Below are positions 1 to 9,318 of a DNA stretch of 64,000 bases, piece after piece; position 1 is the first letter of the stretch, and every line of letters begins with the position of its first letter. Source of the DNA: Nitrospira sp. (lineage in GTDB: Bacteria > Nitrospirota > Nitrospiria > Nitrospirales > Nitrospiraceae); the NCBI GenBank assembly GCA_029194535.1, contig JARFXR010000002.1:434001-498000 (forward strand). Reading direction: 5' to 3'. Both the position numbers and the translations under genes were made by a program. The notes beneath the pieces are model-generated. The model was given only the letters and a program-made list of their open reading frames with translations. It was not told the origin of the DNA and searched no databases.

Positions 1-760
1 CGGCAGGATCGTCAAGGCCAGAGTCAAGTCAGGAGAAGCGCCGCAATTCGAACTGATCAAAGCGGAGGTGGAAGTCCTAAAGGCCAAGCAGGTCCTCGTT
101 CGCGCCGAGAATGTGGTGCGGGTGAATCGGGTGATCGTGGACACCCTCACCGGTGGCGGACTCGGGCCCTCGTACATGGTTCAGGGAGATTTCCTGAACA
201 TGTCCAAGGAATTGCGTATCGATAAGCTCATGGCACGTATGGCCCAAGACCACCCGACCATTCAGCGTCTCCTGCAATCCGTCGAGCAATCGGATTGGCG
301 GATTGAGTTCGAGCGGCAGTCGAGAGTGCCCCAGGTCACTGTCAACGGGAGTTATTGGCGCGAGATCGGCCGCGAAGCCGTGCAAGGCGGCCTGTCTCTA
401 CCGGTCCCGGTTTGGTACCGACGCCAGGGAGAGATCGCGGCATCATTGGGCACCAAGCGGCGAGAGGAGGCCGAATTGTTGCGCGCGCGCAACGAACTGG
501 CCCGGGCGATCCACCAACACTATCAGGATGCCAGAACAACGGCCGAGCTCATCGACGTGTTCGACAAGGGTCTCCTGAAACAGGCTCAGGAAGCCCTCCG
601 ACTGGCCCAGTTCAGTTTTCAGCAGGGTGCATCCAGCCTCTTGGAGGTCTTCGACGCCCAACGGGTCCAACGACAGATCCAGATGGACTACGCCCAAGCT
701 CGATATGACTTATCCGTCGCCTTGGCACGACTTGAGCGGGCGGTCGGCGGAGCGCTATGA
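1..760 (+). CDS. TolC-family outer membrane efflux protein (5' end outside window)
   Basis: This is the C-terminal part (about 252 residues visible) of a TolC/CusC-type outer membrane channel. The frame is open from base 2 without a stop, so the gene begins upstream of the window and the internal GTG at 68 is not a start. The protein has the long alpha-helical, Gln/Ala/Arg-rich repeats of the family, ending in helices like SLLEVFDAQRVQRQIQMDYA, the usual pattern before the last beta strands. Its stop overlaps the start of the periplasmic adaptor gene by four bases (ATGA), so the two are translationally coupled. With the next two genes it forms a tripartite efflux pump. Metal substrate cannot be read from this part. 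Confidence 0.88.
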   Translation, partial: GRIVKARVKSGEAPQFELIKAEVEVLKAKQVLVRAENVVRVNRVIVDTLTGGGLGPSYMVQGDFLNMSKELRIDKLMARMAQDHPTIQRLLQSVEQSDWRIEFERQSRVPQVTVNGSYWREIGREAVQGGLSLPVPVWYRRQGEIAASLGTKRREEAELLRARNELARAIHQHYQDARTTAELIDVFDKGLLKQAQEALRLAQFSFQQGASSLLEVFDAQRVQRQIQMDYAQARYDLSVALARLERAVGGAL

Positions 761-1983
761 TATCGACTGGATCGAGGCGATCGACTGACATGCGCGCTCA
801 ATCCCGGCATGGCGTTCTCCCTTTGCTCGGCTGGGTGCTTGCGGGCCTGATGGTTTCGTCCATAGGTTGCGACAGTACGCCCAGCGACGCGGTCAGGTTC
901 AAACCGCCCGTCGGCTCGGCCGCGGGGGTTGTGGTCCTGTCTCCGGAGGATTCCTCGCGGGTCGGTCTGGTCGTCCAACCGGTCGCCCGTAGCGAGTTTC
1001 GAACTCATCGTGACTTCCCGGCCATCGTGCAGCCCAACCAACGGGCCGTGGCCGACATTACCACGCTCGTTCGGGGTCGTGTTGTCGACGTCTATACGGA
1101 CCTCGGCCAGCAAGTCGAAGCTAACGCACTCCTCGCCATCTTGTACAGCAGCGAACTGGGGTTGGCCCAGTCCGCCTATCTGAAGTCGCAAGCGAAGCTG
1201 CATGTGGCCGAGCAGGCCTATGCCCGAGCGAAATTTCTGTTGCAGGAAAAAGTGATCGGTGAAGCAGAGGCGCAACGACGCAAGGCCGAACTGCTCAGTA
1301 TGCAGGCGGAAGCGCACGAAGCGCGCGACCACCTGAAGCTGCTGGGCATGAACGATGAGGAATTTCGCCGTCTCGACCAAACCCGGACCATTCGCTCCCA
1401 TGTTCCGATTGTGGCCCCGTTTGCGGGACGGATCATCGGACGCAACCTGACGCGAGGGGAAGTCGTCGAAACCACCGAGAAGCTCTTTGTGGTGGCCGAC
1501 CTGTCTGAGGTGTGGGTCCGCGCCAACATTCCCGAAAAGGACATTCCCTTCGTGCACTTGGTGCATGCGGCCGGTGGCACGCAAGCCGACGTACGCGTCA
1601 ACGCCTATCCGAATGAAGTCTTCAAAGGTACCATCACTTATGTCGGCGACGTGCTGGATCCGGCGACGCGAACCATGCAACTTCGGCTCGAGCTGCCAAA
1701 TCCCGAAGGCCGATTGAAGCCTGAGATGTTCGCGACGATCCGTCTGTACTCGGAACCGCAGCCGGACAGGTTGGCCCTGCCGGAATCCGCCCTGCAGCGA
1801 GATCATGATCGGACGTTCGTCTTCGTGCGGCGCAACGAAAATGAATACGAAGCCCGTGACGTCCAGATCGGCGAATCCAACGGTGCGCTCACCACGATTC
1901 TCGGCGGCCTCAGCGAGGGCGATCCCGTCGTCACGCAAGGCGCGTTCGTCCTGAAGTCCGAGCTCCTCAAGAAGCAGGTCTGA
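757..1983 (+). CDS. RND efflux periplasmic adaptor, CusB/CzcB-like lipoprotein
   Basis: This is the membrane fusion protein of a heavy-metal RND pump, about 408 residues. An N-terminal hydrophobic segment ends in a lipobox-like SSIGC (Cys about residue 38), so it is probably a lipoprotein anchored to the inner membrane facing the periplasm. A barrel-sandwich/lipoyl half (GRVVDVYTDLGQQVEANALL), a coiled-coil hairpin rich in Gln/Ala/Glu, and the second lipoyl half (IVAPFAGRIIGRNLTRGEVV) follow. The C-terminal beta-barrel and membrane-proximal domains come last. Start chosen at the ATG overlapping the TolC stop; a second in-frame ATG at 790 is equally possible. The stop overlaps the RND gene start as TGATG. 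Confidence 0.9.
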   Translation: MISTGSRRSTDMRAQSRHGVLPLLGWVLAGLMVSSIGCDSTPSDAVRFKPPVGSAAGVVVLSPEDSSRVGLVVQPVARSEFRTHRDFPAIVQPNQRAVADITTLVRGRVVDVYTDLGQQVEANALLAILYSSELGLAQSAYLKSQAKLHVAEQAYARAKFLLQEKVIGEAEAQRRKAELLSMQAEAHEARDHLKLLGMNDEEFRRLDQTRTIRSHVPIVAPFAGRIIGRNLTRGEVVETTEKLFVVADLSEVWVRANIPEKDIPFVHLVHAAGGTQADVRVNAYPNEVFKGTITYVGDVLDPATRTMQLRLELPNPEGRLKPEMFATIRLYSEPQPDRLALPESALQRDHDRTFVFVRRNENEYEARDVQIGESNGALTTILGGLSEGDPVVTQGAFVLKSELLKKQV

Positions 1984-4900
1984 TGGTCGCTCGGCTCCTC
2001 GACATCTCCCTTCGCCAACGCCTTCTCATCGTGATCTTCGCGATCGTGACGGGAATCGGCGGCATCTACGCGTTCAGGACGATCCCCATCGACGCGTTTC
2101 CCGACGTTACCAGTGTTCTTGTGCAAGTGGTGACCAAGGCGCCGGGACTCTCCCCTGCGGAAGTCGAACGACTGGTCACGTACCCCATCGAATTGCAGTT
2201 GACGGGGGTTCCGTCGTTGACGGAAATGCGGTCGTTGACGAAAGTGGGACTCTCTCTGGTCACGATCGTCTTCGACGACGACATGGACATCAACCTCGCG
2301 CGTCAGCTGGTCCTCGAACGCCTGATCGAAGTCAAGGAGACGCTGCCGCTCGGCGCCGAACCCATGCTGGTGCCGAACAGCACCGGACTCGGCGAGGTGT
2401 TCCAGTATTATCTCCAGGAGCCCGCTCGTAGCTACGTGCAGAGCGAAGATGAACGCCAGCAGAGTCTGATCGAGCAGCGGACCGTGCAGGACTGGATCAT
2501 CCGGCCGCTGTTGAAGGGCACGCCGGAGGTCATCGACGTCAATTCGATGGGCGGTTACGTCAAGCAGTACCAGGTCTTGGTCGAACCAGCCATGCTCAGG
2601 AAATACAACCTCACGTTGCATGACGTCTTCGATGCCGTCGCCAGCAATAACGCCAATGCTGGCGGCAATATCTTGGAAAAACACGCGGAAAAGTACATCG
2701 TCCGCGGCGTGGGGCTCATCCGCACGCTCGAGGACATCGAGCGCATTGTCGTCAAAGAAACGGGAGGCACGCCGGTCTTCATCGGAGACGTCGCACAGGT
2801 ACTCGTCGGTCACGCCGTGCGGCACGGCGCGACGGTTTGGAACGGCGAGCGGGAAGTGGTGACCGGCATCGTACTGATGCTCCGCGGCGGGAACGCTCGC
2901 GACGTGGTCGAAGGCATCAAGGCGCGCATCGACGACATTCATGCGCGCGATCTCTTGCCGGACGGCCTTCGTATCGTGCCATTTTACGACCGGATCGAGT
3001 TGATCACCGCCGCACTGAACACGGTCTACAAATCGCTCGCGGAAGGCGTGGTGCTGGTCGTCCTCATCCTGTTTCTGTTCTTGGGCAATATCCGAAGTGC
3101 GTTCATCGTCGTCAGCACGTTGGTGCTGGCGCCCTTGGCCACGTTCATCGTGATGGGACAGGTCGGCTTGACGGCCAACCTCATGTCGCTGGGAGGACTG
3201 GCCATCGCGATCGGAATGATTGTGGACGGCTCCGTCGTTGTGGTGGAAAACGTCTACCGCCACCTCTCGACTCATTCTGCCGTTGTGATGCCACGGCGCG
3301 ATCTCCTGATGACGGCTGTGAAAGAGGTGGGCCAGCCGGTGGTGTTCGGCATCCTCATCATTATTCTGGTCTTCCTTCCTGTCCTCTCCCTTCAGGGAAT
3401 GGAAGGGAAGATGTTCAAGCCGCTGGCGTACACCATCATGATTGCCCTGTTGATTTCGCTCTTATTGTCCCTGACGCTGTCGCCCACCTTGTGCTCTCTG
3501 ATGCTGAAAAGCGGGAGCGAGGAAGATCCGTGGATCGTCAGGAAGGCTAAGCGCTTGTATACCCCGGCGCTCCGATGGGCGCTCGGGCATAGCCCGGTCG
3601 TCATGGCTGCGGCCGTCGGCTCGTTGGTATGCGGCCTGGCGCTGTTCCCGTTTCTCGGAAGCGAATTCATCCCGATCATGAATGAAGGCAGCGTCGCCCC
3701 GCAGACGATCCGTTTGCCGAGCGTGTCCCTACCGGCCTCCATCGAGATCGAGAAACACATGCAGCAAGCGCTGATGGAGTTTCCGGAGGTGGAGACGGTA
3801 GTGTCCAAAATCGGGCGGACCGAGTTGGGAAACGATCCGCAGGAGCCCAATGAGAGCGATCCTGTGGTCCGCCTGCGCCCACTGGATCAGTGGACGACGG
3901 CCCGGACGATGCCCGAGCTGATGCAGAAGTTCCGGGAACGACTGACCCGCATTCCCGGCGCAACCTTCCTGATCAGTCAACCCATTCAGCAGCGAGTGGA
4001 CGAACTGATCTCCGGAGTGCGGACGGAGGCGACGGTTAAATTGTTCGGCGATGATCTGGAAATCCTGAGGAGCAAGGCGGACGAAATCGCGGGCGTCCTC
4101 GGAACCGTCCGCGGCGTCAGCGACATCAAGGTAGAACAGTTGTTCGGACAGCCGTACCTCACGATCGACATCGACCGGACCAAGATCGCCCGTCACGGCA
4201 TCAACGTCGCCGATGTGCGGGAGATCATTACGACGGCGATCGGAGGCCGCGCCGCGACCAGAGTCTATGAAGGTCAACAATGGTTCGACCTGTTCGTGCG
4301 GTTTCCAGAGCAATATCGAGACAGCGTTGAGCGGATCAGCAACATCCTGCTGACCGACCCCTCGGGGGCATTGATTCCCCTGGCTGATCTCGGCACGGTG
4401 AGGCTGGAAGAGGGTCCCGGGCGCATCAGTCGGGAACGTCTCCAACGATATGTGTCGATCGGCTTCAATACCTTGGGGCGGGATATCGGCAGTCTGGTCG
4501 CGGAAGCCCAACAGAAGATTTCATCCGCAGTGACGCTCCCTCCCGGGTATCTGGTCACGTGGGGCGGTTCGTTCGAAAACATGGAACGAGCTATGGCTCG
4601 ACTGCGCATTATCGTTCCGATGACGATCGGCCTCATTTTTCTGCTCCTGTATTCCATGTTCAATTCCTTGCGCCAGGCGACACTCATCATCCTCAATCTG
4701 CCGTTTGCCTTGATCGGCGGCGTGGTCGCCCTCTGGCTGACCGGCGAGTATCTCAGCGTGCCAGCCTCGGTCGGATTTATCAATCTCTTCGGCGTGGCGG
4801 TGTTGAACGGGATCGTGCTCGTGTCCTGCATGAACAAACTCCGCGACGACGGTCATAATTTGGATGAAGCGGTCTTCACGGGAAGCGTGCTCCGCCTACG

Positions 4901-5216
4901 ACCGGTACTGATGACCGCGTTGGTTGCCCTACTCGGCCTCGCGCCATTGGCATTCGCTCGAGGAATTGGCTCAGAGGTTCAACGACCGTTGGCGATCGTC
5001 GTGATCGGGGGATTGGTGAGTTCCACCTTGCTCACCCTGGTCGTGCTCCCGGTGCTCTACCGTTGGGTCGAGGGCCGCGCCGCCGGATACGCTGGGCACT
5101 CGGCACAGACCGGCAATGCCATCACGCCTCAGGATCTCATAGACGGCGCGGAATCGTCCGTCCACGCCGCCGCTCTCCAGCACCACGGAATTGAGAGGCC
5201 GGGAAACGGCGCGTGA
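1983..5216 (+). CDS. Heavy-metal efflux RND permease, CusA/CzcA family
   Basis: This is the inner-membrane proton/metal antiporter of the pump, 1077 residues, the normal size for the HME-RND family. It shows the start typical of these proteins (one TM helix, then the porter domain with FPDVTSVLVQVVTKAPGLSP). The TM4 signature region is near residues 402-423, containing GLAIAIGMIVDGSVVVVEN, and the second half repeats the fold. The TM4 motif is neither the DFG..DGAVV form of CzcA nor the VDAAIVMIEN form of CusA, so I do not assign copper, silver, zinc or nickel. About 45 hydrophilic residues extend past the last helix. It is translationally coupled to the adaptor gene. Confidence 0.92.
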   Translation: MVARLLDISLRQRLLIVIFAIVTGIGGIYAFRTIPIDAFPDVTSVLVQVVTKAPGLSPAEVERLVTYPIELQLTGVPSLTEMRSLTKVGLSLVTIVFDDDMDINLARQLVLERLIEVKETLPLGAEPMLVPNSTGLGEVFQYYLQEPARSYVQSEDERQQSLIEQRTVQDWIIRPLLKGTPEVIDVNSMGGYVKQYQVLVEPAMLRKYNLTLHDVFDAVASNNANAGGNILEKHAEKYIVRGVGLIRTLEDIERIVVKETGGTPVFIGDVAQVLVGHAVRHGATVWNGEREVVTGIVLMLRGGNARDVVEGIKARIDDIHARDLLPDGLRIVPFYDRIELITAALNTVYKSLAEGVVLVVLILFLFLGNIRSAFIVVSTLVLAPLATFIVMGQVGLTANLMSLGGLAIAIGMIVDGSVVVVENVYRHLSTHSAVVMPRRDLLMTAVKEVGQPVVFGILIIILVFLPVLSLQGMEGKMFKPLAYTIMIALLISLLLSLTLSPTLCSLMLKSGSEEDPWIVRKAKRLYTPALRWALGHSPVVMAAAVGSLVCGLALFPFLGSEFIPIMNEGSVAPQTIRLPSVSLPASIEIEKHMQQALMEFPEVETVVSKIGRTELGNDPQEPNESDPVVRLRPLDQWTTARTMPELMQKFRERLTRIPGATFLISQPIQQRVDELISGVRTEATVKLFGDDLEILRSKADEIAGVLGTVRGVSDIKVEQLFGQPYLTIDIDRTKIARHGINVADVREIITTAIGGRAATRVYEGQQWFDLFVRFPEQYRDSVERISNILLTDPSGALIPLADLGTVRLEEGPGRISRERLQRYVSIGFNTLGRDIGSLVAEAQQKISSAVTLPPGYLVTWGGSFENMERAMARLRIIVPMTIGLIFLLLYSMFNSLRQATLIILNLPFALIGGVVALWLTGEYLSVPASVGFINLFGVAVLNGIVLVSCMNKLRDDGHNLDEAVFTGSVLRLRPVLMTALVALLGLAPLAFARGIGSEVQRPLAIVVIGGLVSSTLLTLVVLPVLYRWVEGRAAGYAGHSAQTGNAITPQDLIDGAESSVHAAALQHHGIERPGNGA

Positions 5217-5237
5217 GCGCAACGGAAGGAAACTGCC

Positions 5238-5552
5238 ATGTCGTGGGTGTATCTCTTTGTTGCCGGACTCTTTGAAATCGCGTGGGCCGTCGGAATGAAG
5301 TATACGGAGGGCTTCACCAGGCTGTGGCCGAGCCTCTGGACGGTATTGGCCATGATCGTCAGCCTATGGTGCCTGGCCCTTGCCCTGAGAACCATTCCAA
5401 TCGGAACGGGTTATGCGGTCTGGACCGGAATAGGTGCTGCGGGTACGGCGGTGATGGGGATGTTCTTGTTCCACGAGCCTCGTGATCTGATGCGGTTGTT
5501 CAGCATCGGATTCATCGTGGCGGGGATCGTCGGGCTCAAGCTGAGTTCGTAG
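5238..5552 (+). CDS. Small multidrug resistance (SMR) exporter, SugE/Gdx-like
   Basis: This is a 104-residue, four-helix SMR protein that works as a dual-topology dimer and exports small cations in exchange for protons. The essential glutamate is in TM1 (FEIAWAVGMKYTEGFT). The GWAVWTGIG-type motif of the family appears as GYAVWTGIGAAGTAV. The residue pattern around TM1 (EIAWAVGMKY) is closer to the SugE/Gdx (guanidinium or quaternary ammonium) branch than to EmrE. A GGAAGG-rich ribosome site lies just before the start. It begins 21 bases after the RND gene and is probably cotranscribed with it. I see no guanidine riboswitch in the short gap. Confidence 0.88.
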   Translation: MSWVYLFVAGLFEIAWAVGMKYTEGFTRLWPSLWTVLAMIVSLWCLALALRTIPIGTGYAVWTGIGAAGTAVMGMFLFHEPRDLMRLFSIGFIVAGIVGLKLSS

Positions 5553-5641
5553 CCGAACTCTCAACCGGCCGCGTGCGGGTTTCGTGTTCGTGGTGCCTGC
5601 CGGCGGGCGCAATCCGGACACTCTAGGCGCTTCGTCTCGGC

Positions 5642-6283
5642 CTATTTCGGCCTGATGACGAATACCCCGTCTCGAACCGGCAGAAGGACTGCAGACACAC
5701 CTGGATCAGCGGCCACAATCCGATTCAACTCCTGGATCGCGGCGGCTCTCTCGTCAGGCGCCGGCTGTTTCAGTACGTCGCCGTTCCAGAGCACGTTGTC
5801 CACCAAGATCACGCCTCCCGGTGCAATCAGATCGAGCGCACGCCGGTAGTACCGCACATAGTTGGGCTTGTCCGCGTCGATGAATATCAAATCGAACGGT
5901 CCGGTCAGGTCGCGCATGGTGTCGAGCGCCGGGCCCAGCCGGATCGAAATTTTTCGCCCGTCTGGTGACCGCGAAAAATAGCGGCGCGCCAACTCGGCCG
6001 GCCCTTCATCGATTTCGCATGTCACCACGGTTCCGTCCGCGGGAAGCGCCTCGGCAAAACAGAGTGCGCTGTAGCCGGTGAACATGCCGATTTCCAATAC
6101 CCGTTTTGCTCCGACCAGATGAGTCATCATTTTCAGAAACGCCCCTTCAAGGGGGCCCACCAGCATTTGTGGATGCTCCATCGTGCGGTGGGTTTCCTCC
6201 CTGAGCGCTCTGCAGACCGCCGACTCAGAGATGGAATGCGCTTCGGAATAGGCTTCGACCTCGGCCGAAACAAGCTGGTTCAT
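5642..6283 (-). CDS. Class I SAM-dependent O-methyltransferase (caffeoyl-CoA OMT-like)
   Basis: This 213-residue protein is a soluble, metal-dependent O-methyltransferase of the AdoMet_MTase_3 family. The SAM-binding region reads VLEIGMFTGYSALCFAEALP, followed by the acidic loop VVTCEIDEGPAELARRYF. The metal and catalytic motif FDLIFIDADKPNYVRYY and the downstream VDNVLWNGDV loop complete the fold. The usual substrates of bacterial members are small catechols or hydroxylated aromatics, but the true substrate is unknown. It stands alone on the minus strand, convergent with the SMR gene and divergent from the carboxypeptidase gene. Confidence 0.88.
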   Translation of the reverse strand: MNQLVSAEVEAYSEAHSISESAVCRALREETHRTMEHPQMLVGPLEGAFLKMMTHLVGAKRVLEIGMFTGYSALCFAEALPADGTVVTCEIDEGPAELARRYFSRSPDGRKISIRLGPALDTMRDLTGPFDLIFIDADKPNYVRYYRRALDLIAPGGVILVDNVLWNGDVLKQPAPDERAAAIQELNRIVAADPGVSAVLLPVRDGVFVIRPK

Positions 6284-6388
6284 GGGGGCGGTCCTTGACG
6301 GTTTAAAAATGACAGGATCGAGCGTACACTATCGTGGGCTCGTACGTGAGCGATCTTACCATACGGTGTCATGCGGGAGATATATGAT

Positions 6389-7921
6389 GTGAAGACACTC
6401 ACCACCCTGGAAAACCTTACAAACCGGCTGCGCGAGATTCAGCGTATCAACAGCGCGGCTTCCGTGCTGTCCTGGGATCAAGAAACGCACATGCCGGCGG
6501 GCGGGGGCTCCGCCAGAGCCGAACAGATTGCGACACTCCAGGGGATCGCTCACAGGCAGTTCGTCTCGGATGAGACCGAGAGGCTATTGAGCGCCGCCGT
6601 CGACCTCGCAACGGGTCACCCCCTTGACCGAGATGGTGAGTTATGGGACGAGCCGGCACAATCGCTTCTCCGTGAGGTGTGGAGGGACTTCAGCCGGGCC
6701 AGAAAACTCCCGTCTGATTTCGTCGTGAAGCTCAGTCGCGAATGCTCCCTCGCTCAACAAGTCTGGGCGGAAGCACGAGAAGGGAATGCCTTTGCCGACT
6801 TCCTGCCGAACCTCGGCACGGTGCTGGCCCTCAAGCGGGAGGAGGCTCAGTATTTGGGCTATGCGGGCTCTCCTTACAATGCGTTATTGGATTACTATGA
6901 ACCCGAGGCAACGATCGCCGGATTGCGGCCGTTGTTTGCGCAACTGAAGGCCAGACTGGTTCCCCTGCTCCGAAAAATCCAGAACAGTTCGGTGCGGGTC
7001 GATGACGGCATCCTGTTTCACACCTTTGATTCGGCGAGACAACTCGAATTCGGCCGCCTGGTTCTCATCGCCATGGGATACGATTTCGAGAGAGGCAGGC
7101 TCGATCTGTCGGCTCATCCCTTCACCACATCGTTTCACCCCACGGACGTGCGGGTCACCACCCGGATCCATGAACACGACCTCACGTCGTGCTTGTTCAG
7201 TTGCATCCATGAGGGCGGCCATGGGCTGTACGATCAGGGGCTGGATCCAGCCCACTATGGAACGCCGCTTGGAGACTCCGTTTCGCTCGGGATTCATGAA
7301 AGCCAATCCCGCATGTGGGAGAACTGTGTAGGCCGCTCCAGAGCCTTCTGGCGGTTCTTCTATCCGATCTTGCAGCAGACGTTTCATCACCAATTGCAGT
7401 CCGTCGACCTCGATCATTTCTACGCCGCAGTGAATCGGGTCAAACCCTCCTACATTCGGGTCGAGGCCGATGAGCTGACGTACAATCTTCACATTATGTT
7501 GCGCTTCGAAATCGAGCAAGATCTGATCGAAGGCCGTGCCAAAGCCGAGGAACTCCCGGAACTTTGGAATGTGAAGATGAAGGAATATCTGGATATTGTC
7601 CCGCCGACCGATGCCGATGGCGTGCTCCAGGACGTCCATTGGTCCTTGGGAGCGTTTGGATATTTTCCTACCTACACGCTCGGAAATCTTTATGCCGTGC
7701 AGTTTTACGACCAGGCCCGCATGGAGATCCCCCACCTGGAAGACGAAATTGCGGCCGGGCAATTACTGGTCTTACGCCGATGGCTCGGCCAAAAAATACA
7801 CCGCTGGGGGCGGATGTTCACCGCCGAGCGATTGGCGCAACGGGTCACCGGTGTGAGCCTGACACCGGAACCCTATCTCCAGTACATCGAGCGAAAGTAC
7901 GCCGAATTGTACCGACTGTAG
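6389..7921 (+). CDS. M32 family metallocarboxypeptidase
   Basis: This is a carboxypeptidase Taq-type zinc enzyme of about 510 residues, the usual family length. The zinc/catalytic motif HEGGH is at about residues 274-278 (CIHEGGHGLYDQG), followed by the second signature HESQSRMWENCVG, whose Glu is the third ligand. The N-terminus carries the family start WDQETHMP. I prefer the GTG at 6389 because GGGAGA lies eight bases upstream; an ATG at 6371 would add six residues but has no ribosome site. It removes C-terminal residues from peptides in the cytoplasm. It is monocistronic as far as I can see. Confidence 0.92.
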   Translation: MKTLTTLENLTNRLREIQRINSAASVLSWDQETHMPAGGGSARAEQIATLQGIAHRQFVSDETERLLSAAVDLATGHPLDRDGELWDEPAQSLLREVWRDFSRARKLPSDFVVKLSRECSLAQQVWAEAREGNAFADFLPNLGTVLALKREEAQYLGYAGSPYNALLDYYEPEATIAGLRPLFAQLKARLVPLLRKIQNSSVRVDDGILFHTFDSARQLEFGRLVLIAMGYDFERGRLDLSAHPFTTSFHPTDVRVTTRIHEHDLTSCLFSCIHEGGHGLYDQGLDPAHYGTPLGDSVSLGIHESQSRMWENCVGRSRAFWRFFYPILQQTFHHQLQSVDLDHFYAAVNRVKPSYIRVEADELTYNLHIMLRFEIEQDLIEGRAKAEELPELWNVKMKEYLDIVPPTDADGVLQDVHWSLGAFGYFPTYTLGNLYAVQFYDQARMEIPHLEDEIAAGQLLVLRRWLGQKIHRWGRMFTAERLAQRVTGVSLTPEPYLQYIERKYAELYRL

Positions 7922-7984
7922 CCGGTCGATCGGCCAAGTCGAGTGTCCGCTCAACACACCGCGCTCACAACTCAGCGCTATCCA

Positions 7985-8545
7985 CTAGTACCCCATGGCA
8001 TGGTTGATCTTAGCCAAGATGCTCGGAGAGAGCTGGAACTCGTATTGCACCTCGATCCGAGACGGTACGAGCAGCGTGGTATGAAACACGATGTCCCGGA
8101 TCGGAATCTTGAATTCAGGATCCTGCGGGGTGCTCAACTCCACGGACTCCACCGAGTTGGTGATGGCCCCGCTGTCATGACCGCCGTAGGTCGCGACCAC
8201 CGCCTTGAGAATCTCGACGATCTTCTCATTGATTTCCACTCCCGCTACCGCCTTTTCCAGCTGAGCAATCACCTCTCCGGCTTGTTCGGTGAGCGTAAAG
8301 TTCTCCACCCGTTCCCGCCTGCGGAGGGACGTCAGGTCGTTGTCCAAATCCTTGCTGAAGGCGCCGTAGGCGAAGCGGAAAAACTCGAAATGAAATCCTT
8401 TGTACCCCTTCCCGAACATTTGCAGTTCACATAGGAAGCAGAGCTGCTGGAGCTTGACATCGCTGAGGAGACCGTGGGGCTCAGCGCACTGCAGCACATA
8501 GAGCAATAACGCCCGATCAACCATAATCTGATGAGGCTGACGCAT
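7985..8545 (-). CDS. Panacea/YwgA-like domain protein of unknown role
   Basis: This hypothetical protein has about 186 residues. The pattern LSDVKLQQLCFLCE followed by FEFFRFAYGAFSKDLDNDL resembles the (K)LQKLLY...GPFS..L..DL layout of Panacea (DUF4065/SocA-like) and YwgA-type proteins. This is a motif-level resemblance judged by eye. Panacea proteins often act as antitoxins or antirepressors next to a toxin, but no toxin partner is adjacent here. The start is placed at the ATG that has GGGGA nine bases upstream; in-frame ATGs farther up (8554, 8611) are alternatives. It converges on the carboxypeptidase gene and is divergent from the Fur-family gene. Confidence 0.65.
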   Translation of the reverse strand: MRQPHQIMVDRALLLYVLQCAEPHGLLSDVKLQQLCFLCELQMFGKGYKGFHFEFFRFAYGAFSKDLDNDLTSLRRRERVENFTLTEQAGEVIAQLEKAVAGVEINEKIVEILKAVVATYGGHDSGAITNSVESVELSTPQDPEFKIPIRDIVFHTTLLVPSRIEVQYEFQLSPSILAKINHAMGY

Positions 8546-8679
8546 CGTGGCCATTCCCCGCGCATCACAAAACCGCCCACGACTATAGACAGCGGACCTC
8601 AAACCCGTCAATCACGACCCTCTTGACCCAGCCTCATGATTTCGTTTCTAATGTTTGTTCCCTCGGAGGTATATCTGTT

Positions 8680-9117
8680 ATGGTGTCAGCAAAGAACGCG
8701 AAAGAAATGGAGACGCTCAAGGAGCATCTGGCGAGACACCAGTTGAAGTTTACCCGCCAGCGAGAGCTCATTCTGAGTGCCTTCTTGCGACAAGAGCACA
8801 TTACGGCTGAGGCGATGTACCATCAACTGGCAAAGATGGATCCGCATCTCGGGTTGGCTACCATCTACCGGACCCTAAACCTCTTTTGCGATGCCGGACT
8901 TGCGCAGGCCCGACACTTCGGTTCTCAAACTCAATACGACAACATTTCGCATAAGGGACATCACGACCATCTCATTTGCACTGGGTGCGGAAAAATCATC
9001 GAGTTCGAGAACTGTGAAATAGAGCGACTCCAGGAAGAGGTCGCGGTGAAGAACGGGTTTGCGATTCAGACCCACCGGCTTGAGCTCTATGGGCTCTGCT
9101 CCCGCTGCCGCCACTAA
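8680..9117 (+). CDS. Fur-family metal-dependent transcriptional regulator
   Basis: This is a 145-residue Fur-superfamily repressor. An N-terminal winged helix (KFTRQRELILSAFLRQEHIT, then the recognition helix GLATIYRTLNLF) precedes a dimerization domain. That domain has the metal-binding HKGHHDHLICTGCGKIIEF and two structural-zinc pairs, Cys100/Cys103 and Cys140/Cys143. The start is the ATG with a strong CGGAGGT site nine bases upstream; an upstream TTG frame lacks one. Fur, PerR and Zur cannot be separated from motifs alone. The location just before exbBD and near a Fur-box-like site and bacterioferritins fits iron or peroxide sensing. Confidence 0.93.
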   Translation: MVSAKNAKEMETLKEHLARHQLKFTRQRELILSAFLRQEHITAEAMYHQLAKMDPHLGLATIYRTLNLFCDAGLAQARHFGSQTQYDNISHKGHHDHLICTGCGKIIEFENCEIERLQEEVAVKNGFAIQTHRLELYGLCSRCRH

Positions 9118-9231
9118 GCGCCGCAGAAATCAGTCACTCATCACGCCGTCTGCAGGAGTAGCCCTGAGCCAAAAATGCAGGCTGGCGCGACCCTGGCCCA
9201 CCTCCGATTCGGACCAACTGACCCAGCTTAA

Positions 9232-9260
9232 TTGACACAGGATTCTGAATTTTGTTAGCG
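9232..9260 (+). promoter_or_regulatory. Candidate promoter for exbBD
   Basis: A perfect TTGACA (9232-9237) is followed after 18 bases by TAGCGT, a weak -10. Fifteen bases further on lies TTGAGAAC (from about 9275), the same half-site found in the apbE Fur-box-like palindrome. The rest of the 9118-9318 gap shows nothing I can name. Confidence 0.4.
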
Positions 9261-9318
9261 TACGCACTCGACATGTTGAGAACTTTTTTCCAGTTCAGCT
9301 CTTCGGAAGGCGCAACAG

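Noticed and set aside
1803-3275. Long minus-strand open frame (490 codons) opposite the RND gene, and similar ones at 688-1938 and 3729-4511
   Set aside because: The reading is low-complexity His/Asp/Arg-rich text, as expected from the complement of a GC-rich membrane protein gene; no ribosome site or family motif.
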